Positions 46,720 to 57,454 of a stretch of 64,000 nt of DNA are shown here, in pieces. Every line of letters begins with the position of its first letter. Positions within the stretch are counted from its first letter, which is position 1. The translations under genes and the position numbers were made by a program. The DNA is from Mariannaea sp. PMI_226. Lineage: Eukaryota > Ascomycota > Sordariomycetes > Hypocreales > Nectriaceae. Under the pieces are notes generated by a model, which was not told the origin of the DNA, did not search any database, and was given only the letters and a program-made list of their open reading frames with translations. The DNA lies in contig JANFOG010000010.1 in assembly GCA_024336345.1 (NCBI GenBank), positions 434,001 through 498,000 of the forward strand, given 5' to 3'.

Positions 46720-47225
46720 TCTGAACAGTTCGAATGTTATGACTAGATCCGGCCGCTTATATTGTGGAGGTGACATGTACATGCCACTGAACACCAAGTT
46801 GACAAACACACCCACCAAAGTCAATACCATCAGTGTAATTATTGGTTAGAAGTCAATTCCTCCAGACCCCGTTCTTGGTTGGTCCAACAATATCTTCTCT
46901 CTAACAAGCGTAAGTGTGCGAGTGACACACCGATCATGTTTCATTCTCCTTTCTTAGGCTTCAAAGGTCATTCCTTGCTCCTTTTTCTCAGTCTACGAGC
47001 CAAGGCACTGGACCAAAAAGGTGGAGTTCTACGGCGTATTGGGAAGAGGCATGGAAGAATCAAAGAGATATTGCGCTTATTAATTATCAACTTGAGGAAA
47101 TTAGAAGCGCGAGTCAGAACTCTACAAGCAACCTTATTCGGAGGGGAGTTGGAGGTGATTCACAGAATGCGGTGAACAAAGCACAACGGGCTATTCTAGG
47201 TACCGTAATGCATTCTGTACTTGAT
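46720..47225 (+). pseudogene. Possible remnant of an unidentified gene
   Basis: One frame reads LNSSNVMTRSGRLYCGGDMY, then NTPTKVNTISVIIG, a stop at about 46850, and SIPPDPVLGWSNNIFSLTS in the same frame. This ends at a GTAAGT-like donor (46911) with a TTCTTAG acceptor at about 46959. Beyond it another frame encodes GPKRWSSTAYWEEAWKNQRD, then ALINYQLEEIRSASQNSTSN, to a stop near 47239. The pieces do not join in frame through those splice sites. The composition is unlike random intergenic frames, so I read this as a decayed or mis-assembled gene next to the Cys-rich pair. The family is not recognised. Confidence 0.35.
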
Positions 47226-47958
47226 AAGTCGCCTCTGTAACTGAGAGCTAGCCAGGTACCTTATCAAGTTGGTACTTGTGTTCCCTTCTAGATTACTGTC
47301 TTAAACCCACCTGGGGTGAGGCAATAACCACTTACAGAGCAATCACTATGTGGACATATATTTTTCGCGTTGTTCTATTTTTTTTTTTTTTTTCATATCC
47401 CACTCGCGTCCGTATTATTAATTCAGAGCCGTCTTCAGGCCCATGCAGTGGCCCACAGGAGCAGGAGCTTGTGTTGTCGATTGCGTAGCTATGTACCATT
47501 CAAGTGGAGGACAATCCGGGGTGTTCGCCGCCAGCGCTGGAGTTGATGCGCAGGGTTGGGCTGCAATGTCCTCAACCGCCTACCAACCTACCTAAGGATT
47601 CCTAATCAAATTGTCGGGACCTATTTGCTGTAATAGAATGGTTACCGTGCTTTTTTAATCATCAATTGCTGCCAATTGAATACTGATAGCTACCATTGGC
47701 CCTAATCTTTGCTACGAAAATAAAGGGAGGAAATCACATCCTGGTTCGGGGGTGCAGCTCATGTTCTGTCTGGAGTCCAGCTCTAGAACAAGAGACCAAG
47801 ATCACAGCATTAAGCTCGCAGGCTTCCATCAAAGCTTACCGCATTGCATGGCACCAGCTCCTCAGTTCAGGACGCTAATCAAAGCGAAAAATATAAATGA
47901 TTACGTCGCAAAGGAGAGCAATTGAGCTAAAGAAAATTTCGTTGATCACAAAATTGCC

Positions 47959-47971
47959 TACCCGTCGGGTA
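47959..47971. promoter_or_regulatory. Near-palindrome upstream of the DsbA-like gene
   Basis: TACCCGTCGGGTA is a 13-base palindrome around a central T. Everted CCG/CGG half-sites of this kind are bound by some Zn2Cys6 regulators. Its location about 290 bases before the start codon fits a promoter site, but the binding protein is unknown. Confidence 0.3.
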
Positions 47972-48258
47972 AAGCGGAAATCTCCCATCCGAGCATTTGG
48001 TTCGCGGGGTGCTTGATTTATAAGGCGGCTTACATTAGCAGCCTCGACCATTCAACATTCAGCCTTTTAATGGCCAATGCCGCCCGGCTGAACATAAGGT
48101 TTCCCAATCAGTTCATCTCAAGCTCTCTCAAGTCTTTCTCTCAATCTCATTCATCTGCCTCTTTTGCTGAAGAGCTTTATCTCATCCTCCCTTGGGAAAA
48201 AAAAAACAAAGCACAAATCACTATTCCACCTCACACGGTATATAAACAAGTTATCAAG

Positions 48259-48930
48259 ATGACCAACTTCACCATCACCGCTACATCCGACACCGTCTGC
48301 CCCTGGTGCTATGTCGGTCGCAAGCATCTCCAGGCCGCTGAGAAGCTCTGGAAGGAGCGCTATCCCGACTCCAATGACACCTTCACTGTCAGCTATCTCC
48401 CTTTCCAGCTCAACCCGCAGTTCCCCAAGGGTCCTGCTTCCAGTACTTCCAAGCAAGAGTATTACCTGAACAAGTTCGGTAAAGACCGCTCGCAAATGAT
48501 CTTCTCCAGCCTGAGCTCTGCTGGTAAGGCCGTGGGCATCGATTTCAAATTTGGTGGACAAACTGGAAACTCCAGAGATTCGCACCGTCTGGTTCGCTTG
48601 TCGAAGAAGTACGGCAACGAGGTTGAGAGCAAGCTCCTCGATAAGCTTTACAACGCCTTCTTCGAGAATGAGCAGGACATTACTAGCTATGACACCCTCC
48701 GAAAGATCGCTGTCGAGGCCGGAATTCCGGAGGCGGATTTCCAGAGTGCCATTATCGATAGCGACGAGGGTGGTCGTGAGGTTGACGACGCTGCCAACCA
48801 GGCCAGACTCAACGGCGTGACTGGCGTTCCAGACTACGTTCTCCAGGACCGATACCGACTTCAGGGAGCCAGCAACCCTGAGAGCTTCGTTCGGGCATTT
48901 GAGAGAATCAAGGCGGAGGAGACCAACTAG
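48259..48930 (+). CDS. DsbA/FrnE-like thioredoxin-fold oxidoreductase
   Basis: A single exon of 223 residues starting at ATG 48259. It opens with FTITATSDTVCPWCYVGRKH; CPWC at residues 14-17 is the redox motif of the DsbA-family FrnE group, followed by the helical insertion and VTGVPDYVLQDRYRLQGA, which carries the cis-proline loop (GVP) of the thioredoxin fold. FrnE-like proteins are cytosolic disulfide isomerases or glutathione-linked oxidoreductases. Length and domain order are complete. The same frame stays open upstream with an ATG at 48070; the extra 63 residues include a Ser/Arg-rich stretch that could mimic a mitochondrial signal, but an A10 run and TATATAAA lie there, so I take it as leader. 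The gene is convergent with the PLD-like gene. Confidence 0.92.
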   Translation: MTNFTITATSDTVCPWCYVGRKHLQAAEKLWKERYPDSNDTFTVSYLPFQLNPQFPKGPASSTSKQEYYLNKFGKDRSQMIFSSLSSAGKAVGIDFKFGGQTGNSRDSHRLVRLSKKYGNEVESKLLDKLYNAFFENEQDITSYDTLRKIAVEAGIPEADFQSAIIDSDEGGREVDDAANQARLNGVTGVPDYVLQDRYRLQGASNPESFVRAFERIKAEETN

Positions 48931-49013
48931 GAGGATGAGCTTTGATGTGGAGACTGGATTTAACAATTGGACAACGACATTAGCGTGATAGTTTAAAATC
49001 AAATGCCCCATTT

Positions 49014-50468
49014 TCATGGACTCATATCGTCTGACTGAAAGTACACTTCCGTGCGCCTGTCCAAAACTCCATTCCATATGCTCTGCGCTTGGAACCCAGG
49101 GACGTAGAATAGTAGGCCTAGCTCTTGGCTAGTCCACCAACTCGCTCTGTCCATGTTGCCTGAGCCCATCATCAAGTATTCGTCGTCTACCAACGTCATT
49201 TTGAAGTGGCTGAGCACAGGTTCATCCTCCGCATCGCTCCTTGTGTCCATAGGTTTGTAGTAGAGGATCTCAAGGCCTCCAGGGCGGACCGACTGAGACT
49301 CTGGGTCAGAATCGCGCGGTTGCTGGAGAATAATCTTGTACCGCTGTACAAATTTTCGCAAGCACCAAGATGTGATTGTGCCTGCGCTGACGAGCTGCTC
49401 AATGAGCATCATGCTTTTGCTTGTGCGGATTTGCACATCTACTCCGCGTGATATCGCGTCAAGGAGTGCCTCAACAACAGGCCAGGAGGTGACGTTTGGA
49501 GTGCAAATGGTGATTTGTCGTTGAGCGTTGGCGAAGAGAGTGAGCAGTGCCGCGTTCAGAGGAGTCATAGGAGGGTCAATCTGTGACAAAAACGGGAAGA
49601 AACTGAATCTAGGATTCCGATGATGTGAAGAAGGGAGGAAAATGGTCGGGACAAGTTCGCTGCCCGAGTGCGCGATGGATTGGGTCGCTGAAGCCTCGTC
49701 AATGTTTCTCAGCGACGCGCTTGATACCTCAGCCAGTGGATCTGCTTGTCCATCTGTAGTTGAGGCCTCTGCATAATGAGGGGACTGCATCTCTAGAGAG
49801 CCATCCTGGGAACCCCAAACCCTGCTGTAGAAGGCAAGCAGCTGGCTCACGATATCGCCTTCAACCTCAACGCAACCTTCAAACCATCTCTCCCAGCTGA
49901 CATTGCAGCTTGGAATCCAGGCCCTTTTCCCGTCAACTATGACGAACTTTGGATGCATCACGCTGAATGGAGTGAAGAAGATGCTCTTAACCGTCAGTTC
50001 TATCCCGCCTTTCCTGAGCACATGCGTGTCTGGAAGACCCAACTTGGGCCACTCGGATGGAGGGTAGACGCAGCCACTACGGGACGCTGTGTGAAAGAGC
50101 TTCTGGAACAAGCCGCTGGAGGAAAAGCCAATGGTAATTCGAAGGGGAGAGTCTGGTCTATCCCTGGCACGCGAAGAGGCGAGCTGAAGAAGGGCATCTC
50201 GGATGGCGTCACGAGAAGGTGACACTGCCCAATAGCAGGTGATGAGCTGAACGGAGTGTTTGGCGGAAAGTATCGCAGGGACCAGAGCACGGGTGTAAAT
50301 GGAATGGCCTGTTCCTACGTAGAATTGCTTTGGGTGACTGGAAGTGATAAGCGTGTCAAAGTCGTAGACATGGTGGTTTGGAAAGTCATTCAGCTGCTCG
50401 TCGCGTCTAGATTTGAGGAGCTCTTTCCAAGGCTGCACAAAAGATGGTGGGAAGGCTGATGACGACAT
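49014..50468 (-). CDS. Phospholipase D-like (HKD) protein
   Basis: A single exon of 484 residues from ATG 50468. Two HKD half-sites are visible: HPKFVIVDG with His172, Lys174 and Asp179, followed by SCNVSWE, and HFKMTLVDDEYLMMGSGN with His421, Lys423 and Asp428, followed by MDRASW. Both have the HxKxxxxD pattern of the PLD superfamily, which forms one active site from two copies and cleaves or transfers phosphodiesters through a phosphohistidine. The regions QLITCYWAVSPSRDAIRDAL and QITICTPNVTSWPVVEALLD are the matching upstream helices. There is no signal peptide or membrane segment. Relatives include phosphatidyltransferases and nucleases; the substrate cannot be decided. Its 3' end is 84 bases from the convergent DsbA-like gene. 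Confidence 0.9.
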   Translation of the reverse strand: MSSSAFPPSFVQPWKELLKSRRDEQLNDFPNHHVYDFDTLITSSHPKQFYVGTGHSIYTRALVPAILSAKHSVQLITCYWAVSPSRDAIRDALLQLASSRARDRPDSPLRITIGFSSSGLFQKLFHTASRSGCVYPPSEWPKLGLPDTHVLRKGGIELTVKSIFFTPFSVMHPKFVIVDGKRAWIPSCNVSWERWFEGCVEVEGDIVSQLLAFYSRVWGSQDGSLEMQSPHYAEASTTDGQADPLAEVSSASLRNIDEASATQSIAHSGSELVPTIFLPSSHHRNPRFSFFPFLSQIDPPMTPLNAALLTLFANAQRQITICTPNVTSWPVVEALLDAISRGVDVQIRTSKSMMLIEQLVSAGTITSWCLRKFVQRYKIILQQPRDSDPESQSVRPGGLEILYYKPMDTRSDAEDEPVLSHFKMTLVDDEYLMMGSGNMDRASWWTSQELGLLFYVPGFQAQSIWNGVLDRRTEVYFQSDDMSP

Positions 50469-51353
50469 GACATTGTACCAGTCACTTTATTTTCGTGTGC
50501 GTGAGTTTAAATTAATGGAACAAACGGATGTTATACTGATCGCGGCCATAATACAAAATGAAAAGCAGGGAGGTCGATGATTAGCTGCTGAGCTGAGTTG
50601 GGTAAATAAATTACATGGCGCGGTGCTTATGCCGCGTGGCCAGAATCCTTCCCGCTCTGGCTGTTGACATGACCCATGACAGGCTACCAATACTGTGAGC
50701 CCCCACAATCCAGAGGCTGAGACAGAAAGCGAAAGAGAATTAGGGAGTTCGGATACCATATAATTAGTGCCTTGATCGCTAGAAATGTTAGCAGAGAACT
50801 GTTGCCATACAGAGGTGGAAGGGACAAGCTGGGTAGGTTGGTTCTATGTCTCACTATTCACTCTGCGTACTCAAGCCAGCGCACTGAGTAGATATTGTTT
50901 TCATCTATGTGACTATATGGAGTACGAGATCTTCTATTCTTCACTCCTAGCATAATTCATACAAATTTCCAACTCCAACCAGTTTCCATGGAGTGTAAGT
51001 GCAAGGACGTGCTGGATCCATTTACCCCAAAGAGCTGAGTAATCCTAGACTTAGCATCAACAACTATCACCTCCCTCTTCTCACCGCCTTGAAAGCTCCC
51101 CATCGGCAGAATTCCCCCACCACCGGTACCGACCCACAGACACCCTCCACCTCCATTTGATATTGCGACTCCTATCTTGCTTGGCTGGCTCGTTTGCGAA
51201 ATAGCTATCCCTGCCTCTGCCCTGTATCACTCCCAAAATCTACCTGCTATTTGCTGTTCAATTTTGTTTTATTTTATCACTTGTCTCTATATCTCCGGCT
51301 CACCTCTTTTTTTCACTTCTCTCCCTCCCCCTCCCCTTCCCCGAACAGCGACC
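50469..51353. other. Divergent intergenic; leader of the AP-2 mu gene
   Basis: No gene seen. It carries the promoter of the PLD-like gene and the promoter and pyrimidine-rich leader of the AP-2 mu gene (CT-rich blocks at 51060-51350). Confidence 0.6.
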
Positions 51354-52808
51354 ATGCTGTCAGGCGTCCTGGTCTTCAACCAAAAAGGCGAGAACCTCAT
51401 CTTCCGCGCGTTCCGCAACGACTGTCGCCCTCGCCTCGCCGATGTCTTTCGAATCCAAGTCATTTCCAATGCGCAAGTCCGATCACCCATCTTGACTCTC
51501 GGAAGCACTACCTTTAGCCATGTCAAGCACGAAAACATCTACTTGGTCGCCATTACCAAGAGCAACGCCAATGCCGCCTTAGTCTTCGAGTTCCTCTACC
51601 GTCTCATTCAGCTGGGCAAGGGATACTTTGGCAAGTTTGATGAGGAGGCTGTCAAGAATAACTTTGTTCTGGTATATGAGCTGCTGGACGGTATGATTGC
51701 TTTCCCCCTTGTACAATTGGCAAGCTACTCACACGTTCCTCGATACAGAGATTATCGATTTCGGTTACCCTCAAAACACCGAAACAGACACACTCAAAAT
51801 GTACATCACCACCGAAGGTGTCAAATCCGAATCTCGCCGTGAGGATACCTCCAAGATCACCATGCAGGCCACTGGCGCCCTCTCCTGGCGCAAGGCCGAC
51901 GTCAAGTACCGTAAGAACGAAGCTTTCGTCGACGTGATCGAAGACATCAACCTCCTCATGTCCGCTACCGGTGCTGTCCTTCGCGCAGACGTCACGGGGC
52001 AAATTGTGATGCGTGCATACCTGTCCGGCACTCCCGAGTGCAAGTTCGGTCTCAACGACAGGCTCTTGCTCGACAATGACGGTCTCCTTAGCCTTCCTAG
52101 CGGGAATCGCATGGGTTCAAAGGCCACCAAGGCCGCGGCTGGAAGCGTCACTCTCGAGGACTGCCAGTTCCACCAGTGTGTCAAGCTTGGCAAGTTTGAC
52201 AGCGACCGCATCATCAGCTTCGTGCCACCTGATGGTGAGTTCGAGCTGATGCGCTACCGAGCCACCGAGAACGTCAACCTACCGTTTAAGGTGCATGCCA
52301 TTGTCAATGAAGTCGGTCGCACCAAAGTCGAATACAGCATCGGCGTCAAAGCCAACTTCGGCTCCAAACTGTTTGCCACTAACGTCGTGGTCAAGATCCC
52401 CACCCCCCTAAACACCGCCAAGATCACCGAACGCTGCACGCAAGGCAAGGCCAAGTACGAGCCTAGCGAGAACGTCATTGTGTGGAAGATTGGCAGATTC
52501 ACGGGGCACAGCGAGTACGTCCTCAGCGCCGAGGCCATCCTAACCAGCATGACGAACCAGCGCGCCTGGAGTCGACCGCCACTGAGCGTCAACTTTAGCT
52601 TGCTGATGTTTACGAGCTCTGGGCTGTTGGTGCGTTACCTCAAGGTGTTTGAGAAGAGCAATTACTCGAGTGTGAAGTGGGTGCGCTACATGACTAGGGC
52701 AGGATCATATGAAATCAGGTCAGTTGCAGTTGGCACCATATTATATCCATTACGAAACTGACAGAAAGGTTCCAGATTTTAATACTAGGCATTCTTGCAT
52801 GTGGATGA
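51354..52808 (+). CDS. AP-2 clathrin adaptor complex, mu subunit
   Basis: Exons 51354-51690, 51749-52718 and 52769-52808 give about 448 residues. The N-terminal longin-like domain is MLSGVLVFNQKGENLIFRAF, then VRSPILTLGSTTFSHVKHEN and LYRLIQLGKGYFGKFDEEAV. After the first splice, DEIIDFGYPQNTETDTLKMY and then VDVIEDINLLMSATGAVLRA begin the mu-homology domain that binds YxxPhi cargo signals. The VRSP longin pattern favours AP-2 over AP-1. The complex links cargo and clathrin to the plasma membrane in endocytosis and polar growth. The last join uses AG|GTCAGT and a GAAAG acceptor, giving YEIRF followed by about ten more residues to a stop at 52808. Related fungal proteins, as I remember them, end at YEIRF, so the natural stop seems to have been lost, or another splice is used. 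Confidence 0.92.
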
Positions 52809-55412
52809 TGGCGAAGGGGCGGCAGAATATGTACCAAGTATGGCGTTTCGGTATATCCCGGCTACAAAAGTCAGAGAGCGGGCATGATCTCTTGTTGGTG
52901 TTTCTAAGCATTTATTTTTTTTTACTCTTCCTTGCTGAATGCTACCCTTCTTGTGCATGTGTGAATCTGCCGCGAGTTGCTGATGCCTCTACACTCCAAC
53001 CGCTGATGCTAAACGTGTTCTTGGGGATATATCAAGGATTCTCAACCGTCGCCCCAGCGACATGGTCAAGAATGCTCTCTTGAGCCAGAATCAGAGCACA
53101 TGTTATACCAGGCGGTGGAAGCTGAAATAGCCGTCGGAGCTGTGGCTTGATGATCGTCTTCTTCTTGGAGATCAAGAACTATCAGGCTCAATGCGACAGA
53201 GTAGTATCCCTCAAATTGCCACGAGCAGGTTGATACGAGGGTGGGGGCTCAACGCACACCACACCTATCTCCTCGCGATATTCTTATCAGCTACAAACCC
53301 CTGACAGCAGCTTACTCATATTTCACCACTAACAATTATTTCCTTCTGCAAGCACAGCATAATGCTAACCAAGAATATATACCTATCTAGGTAATCTGGA
53401 AAGACTGGGTGTTGGTATTATTTTCATCTGGTCAACTCTATGCGTTCGTTAGTAACTTCATGCGGGTTTCTCGGCGAGAGCTAAGACGTCGACTACATGT
53501 ACATGAAACCAGGTTAATGGACTTTCTCCAAACTTGCGTCTGCGGCCCCAGTGGGATGTAGTGGTGAAGGATGAGATGGCATAGCAGTGATAGCTAGGTT
53601 AGCTCAAAGATTCCCTTAGATCTGGGGGAGGAATGAGCCAGTAAATATAGGTCCTCATCTTTGCCATCTCTGCCTCCTCGTTCTATACACCCACCTCTGA
53701 AGCTTTGATCGCTCTTCAAACTCCAATTCCACCTCTCCATTCATTCTGAACGTCACCAAATATACGATTCTCCTTTATATATCTATTTACCCTCCTATAT
53801 GCAGTGTCTTCTCCTCATCTAAGGTGCAAGAGCAAAGAAATTGTCCCGACGGAGCCTCTCCATCGAGAGATCCGACTTTCTGTCCGATATCCCATTCGGT
53901 AATACTGTTTCCTGCTGTGTGCCGTATCTAGGAGACGTTTTCTCTATTGTATCTACTCTCTGTCCACACTTTCTACCTTTCCTTTACTTTTATTTAGTCC
54001 AGCACTGACTTATGAAGACATGTACATCCCCCATTCCCCCTATGACAACCGCTCCAATATCCCACGCCATCAGATACACAAGCTGCGCTGAGGCCTCCTG
54101 CGGTCTTCGTCACCAGTTTACCTCGTGTAACGATACACTTAGCACTGCTCCCCTGGCTTTTTATGCCAGTGACTCGCCGGTTGATATCCTCCCCACGGTT
54201 TGCTCTTGCTTTCGCCGGCAATCTGCATATGGCAGCCGGCCAGCCACTGCGGGAAGCGGCGTGTAGCTGAGCAACATGGAGATTCCAAAATGCCAGTATA
54301 TAGGCTTTAATGTAGCTATTCGATTGTGGGATGCTCTTTTTGACAGGAGACCACGGGTTTTATGTGTGCAAGAGCATCAATCCGTCCAGCCCCTATCCAA
54401 GATCTGAACTTCATGGTCCAGGATCTGGAAAAGGTGACTCGGCCACAGAAGCTAGTTCATTTGGTGGTGAGACATCAGGGTTAGAATGTCCATCTGAGGC
54501 TGTCAGTGAAGGCATCCAGAAAGTTACCCAAGGCGCATTGGATCATTGCCTTTGGAGCGCTCCATTGCCTATTTTGCAACAAGCACTTCCATATCTGGAT
54601 CATGTTCAATCAGCTGTGTCCTATTGTGGTTCTATACCTACGACCACAAAAGCGTCATTTAGTCATGCGTTGTCTTTAAGCACGTACACGATGCCATCCA
54701 CCATCGTCATCCTGAGCACAGTATTTGAAGTCTTCAAGGCAGAAGAATATGTAACAAGAGCCCTAGTTATTCACCGCTCCTTGATTCGGACTGCCCCTCC
54801 CGCGGATTTCCCAAATCAGTGGTTACACATTGTAAGCCACTGCCAAAGCTCGGTTCCATCCAATTTGATCTTCGCCCATCTTGAATGGCCCCCGAGAGGC
54901 TACGCAACTGTTAGGGCTCATCTCTCACCTCCTAATTACGTTACTTTACGCCAGGATGGGCAGCTTTTGTATCAACAGGTAAAAGCAACATGCTAGTCTC
55001 GAGTTTCCTTGCGCCAATACTGACAAGACCTGGCTGCTTGCGGCGCAAGTCCGCAACGTCATCCCAGGTCCGATGAGGAACCAAGATGGAAGGCTGTTGG
55101 GGGGACTGTATCTCCGTGGGCTTTTTTTTCTCTTGCCATGTGTGATTGTGATCTCCGTTTGCTATCACATCACACATTGCGAGAAGATTTATGCGAAAGA
55201 TTCTATGTCAAAGGACCATATAAAGCTTTCCTCATGGTAAACTTAACCTCGAAAGTTGAATTAAGGATTAGAACTTGCTTATACTTCTCCATAGTCTCAC
55301 ATTCGTCATCAGTCTAAAACATACAAACAAGCCAACTACTTGCTACCTAGGATCTTTGGACCTTTATATATATTTCGCCATAAGAGCCGTGGATTACATC
55401 CCGCACAATATC
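52809..55412. other. 2.6 kb intergenic with one uncertain ORF
   Basis: It starts with the 3' flank of the AP-2 mu gene; the region to about 54300 shows no protein-like frame. The uncertain ORF at 54331-54996 is listed separately. From 55200 the DNA is the promoter and leader of the CxxC-rich gene at 55413. Confidence 0.55.
54331..54996 (+). CDS. Uncertain ORF, 221 codons
   Basis: An uninterrupted ATG-started frame of 221 codons with no recognisable domain. It has a Gly/Ser-rich N-terminal part and mixed-composition remainder (STVFEVFKAEEYVTRALVI, then FPNQWLHIVSHCQSSVPSN). No intron signals or conserved motifs support it. It could be a lineage-specific gene or a chance frame. Confidence 0.25.
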   Translation: MLFLTGDHGFYVCKSINPSSPYPRSELHGPGSGKGDSATEASSFGGETSGLECPSEAVSEGIQKVTQGALDHCLWSAPLPILQQALPYLDHVQSAVSYCGSIPTTTKASFSHALSLSTYTMPSTIVILSTVFEVFKAEEYVTRALVIHRSLIRTAPPADFPNQWLHIVSHCQSSVPSNLIFAHLEWPPRGYATVRAHLSPPNYVTLRQDGQLLYQQVKATC

Positions 55413-55748
55413 ATGTGTCACCAAATCATATTCCGTCTCGCATGTGAGCACGTCTCGACACACATTACATACTGCGTAGCCTCTATGCAAAACGGACACG
55501 GACCCTGCAAGGACATGACCAAACAGTCTCTCCCATTCCCACCGCCCTCACGATACACATTACCCAAGTGCCCACTCCCAGACTGCCCGTTTGAGGAGAA
55601 GGACCATGCATGGGACTGCTGCTGGTGCGGCAATACGTGGAACGTCGGAGGTCGGTGCAGCTGCGTGATGATGCTCGAAGGGAGTCAGTACCGCTGCGAG
55701 CACATTTGTTGCAAGTCATGCACTCCATCGAGATCACGCTCCTCATAG
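55413..55748 (+). CDS. Small CxxC-rich protein, paralogue of the gene at 57455
   Basis: A single exon of 111 residues from ATG 55413 with 16 cysteines and no signal peptide. The order is MCHQIIFRLACEHVSTHITY, a GPCKD segment, then CPLPDCPFEEKDHAWDCCWC, GRCSCVM, and CEHICCKSC near the end. The CPxxxCxFxxK...W.CC.C core and the CxHxCCxxC end are shared with the second protein at 57455-58201, so the two form a diverged family. Several CxxC and His-containing pairs suggest zinc binding by inference. Similar short proteins, in my recollection, are common in hypocrealean fungi and usually annotated as hypothetical. The location inside the cell is probably cytosolic or nuclear. Confidence 0.75.
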   Translation: MCHQIIFRLACEHVSTHITYCVASMQNGHGPCKDMTKQSLPFPPPSRYTLPKCPLPDCPFEEKDHAWDCCWCGNTWNVGGRCSCVMMLEGSQYRCEHICCKSCTPSRSRSS

Positions 55749-57454
55749 CTGGTCAGCACGCCACGTAAGCATGTGGTGCTCAGGGCATATGCTACGAAAA
55801 CGGAGTGGTTTTAGCCAAGTCTCAAGTATGTGAATACGGGAAGGAAAACGGCATGGGAACCGGGGGGGTGCCTGCTAGCACCATCTACCTCTATCCTGTG
55901 TATGGAAAATAAATCTACGTGGGGAAACCTTTGTTTGTTTGCATAGATGCATAAGGGGATTAAGGGAATGGAAAGACTTTTGCACTACGCCTTATTCTAG
56001 ATTGCACCGTATGGGTATCTAGCCCATTTAAAGAGCCATGGCTTTGTTCAGGTTTACCTTGTCGCCTCGAGGCTCAGAAATGCATGGTTTCACTATGGCA
56101 AATTGATATAAGATTTTGGTATTTCCAACATCGATATTTCAAATAAAGATGATCGTGACCAACTTTAGCTCGTCATCCTAATAATAAAAGCTTACTCTGA
56201 GTACAAACTCAGTGGCGGGCCCTTGTGGTCCCCAGACAAGGTGGTACGAGATCCAGTCCACTTGCATAAGATCGTCAAGGGGGTCGAATCGAGATGTCAC
56301 AAACAAATCTTCGATCGAAGTCATACGAGAATCCAAAACAGACTCACTTGAGGACTGCGTAGATAGATTTCCTAGCTCCAGTTAAACAAGCTAAAGGACT
56401 GAGGAAGAAAAGGAGATGGTCAGTCTCAGCTTCTACCCGCAGCCACTTGGACTGAGTGCGTTATTGGGTGAGGCATCCCCATCAAGGATATAGCTTGGTC
56501 AACAACACCTGAATAACGTTAGGAGAGACAACTTCCAATCCAATATCCCAAATCATAGAAACATGGAAGTCTCCCAGCTCCCAGGTACCGGGATCCCGGT
56601 GTCCCGGTTCGGATCTCATGCCAGTCCTAGGCCTCTCTTTACCGTGGCTATTTCTATCATCGGATTTAAAGGGCCATCTCTGTGTCACATCCACTCAGAA
56701 GTGTCGTGATTTTCCTTGTGCAACCTCAATACAGCGCACTTGCCCAAGCCTCTCTGCACAAGTTGCAATAAAAGCAGTCAGCCTGAACCCAGATACCATT
56801 ATCCTCCGCTCGGGAGGACCAGAAAGCAAAGCCTCCACAAGCAAGGAAAAAGGCACTTTGTGCCACCCACTCAACACCACCAAAGATATCGTCCTTACTA
56901 AGACATTGGAAAGCCCTCTTCCCCTGCCGTATCGGAAGAGGATAGTATCCAGACATCTTGAAGATGTGCTCCGGTATAAGCATGTACGACTCGAGCCCCT
57001 CACCACCCTTACCCGACAGCTGAAGTGGTTATGCAGCCACCCGCCATCAACAGAGCTTGTGATTGCATGGATCGAGGGCCGACTGGATCTGAGAGATGAA
57101 GAGGTTGCTTCGATCAGGTGTGTCTCCCATTGTGAGATGACTCCAGGCCCGTCGATCTTCGGCCTCGAGGAGGCTGCCAGAGATCTTGAGAAATTGACTG
57201 GCTATCCTATTCAAATCGTCAGAAAAGTCATCTTGAAGAGGGAAGTGTATAAATACGAAATCATGGATGCCGTAGGTGATCATCAAAGCAGTACTCATCT
57301 GACCAAGAATAGCCAGCACTTACTCCTATTCCCTTTGCTCTCTCTCTTTCACTATACCGCATTCTTTCCCTTACTTAGGTAGTGCTTGAACATAGTTCTC
57401 AAACAAGGCGTCGCTTCATCCCAAAAAAAAAAAACATTTTCACCAATCCCCAAT
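55749..57454. other. Intergenic with one uncertain ORF
   Basis: It lies between the two CxxC-rich paralogues. 55749-56617 shows no gene. The 254-codon frame at 56618-57382 is listed separately. Confidence 0.55.
56618..57382 (+). CDS. Uncertain ORF, 254 codons, between the CxxC-rich paralogues
   Basis: An uninterrupted ATG-started frame of 254 codons. The middle portion has protein-like charge patterning: KRIVSRHLEDVLRYKHVRLE, then TTLTRQLKWLCSHPPSTELV, ELVIAWIEGRLDLRDEEVAS, and FGLEEAARDLEKLTGYPIQI. The ends look less coding (MPVLGLSLPWLFLSSDLKG and HLLLFPLLSLFHYTAFFPLL), so the true gene may be shorter or spliced. No known domain is recognised. The length and helical middle part make it more credible than most frames here. 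Confidence 0.4.
   Translation: MPVLGLSLPWLFLSSDLKGHLCVTSTQKCRDFPCATSIQRTCPSLSAQVAIKAVSLNPDTIILRSGGPESKASTSKEKGTLCHPLNTTKDIVLTKTLESPLPLPYRKRIVSRHLEDVLRYKHVRLEPLTTLTRQLKWLCSHPPSTELVIAWIEGRLDLRDEEVASIRCVSHCEMTPGPSIFGLEEAARDLEKLTGYPIQIVRKVILKREVYKYEIMDAVGDHQSSTHLTKNSQHLLLFPLLSLFHYTAFFPLLR

Larger units (their letters stand above)
46186..48258. other. Intergenic with possible decayed coding and simple repeats
   Basis: Protein-like but interrupted frames lie at about 46720-47225 (see the separate entry). An ATA/AAT microsatellite occupies 46659-46679 and a 16-base T run lies at 47378-47393. From 47880 the DNA is the promoter and leader of the DsbA-like gene; TATAAGG-like and TATATAAA motifs occur near 48018 and 48240. 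Confidence 0.5.

Noticed and set aside
48013..48258. Upstream in-frame extension of the DsbA-like protein
   Set aside because: The part before 48070 has no ATG, and the remainder includes an A10 run and TATATAAA. The family starts close to the CPWC motif, so I treat it as leader.
48151..49077. Minus-strand frame of 308 codons
   Set aside because: It is the antisense shadow of the DsbA-like gene, which has the CPWC motif and full domain.
52769..53083. Alternative AP-2 mu tail using the acceptor at 52764
   Set aside because: It would add about 100 residues unlike any adaptor subunit and lose the EIRF end, so the acceptor at 52768 is preferred.
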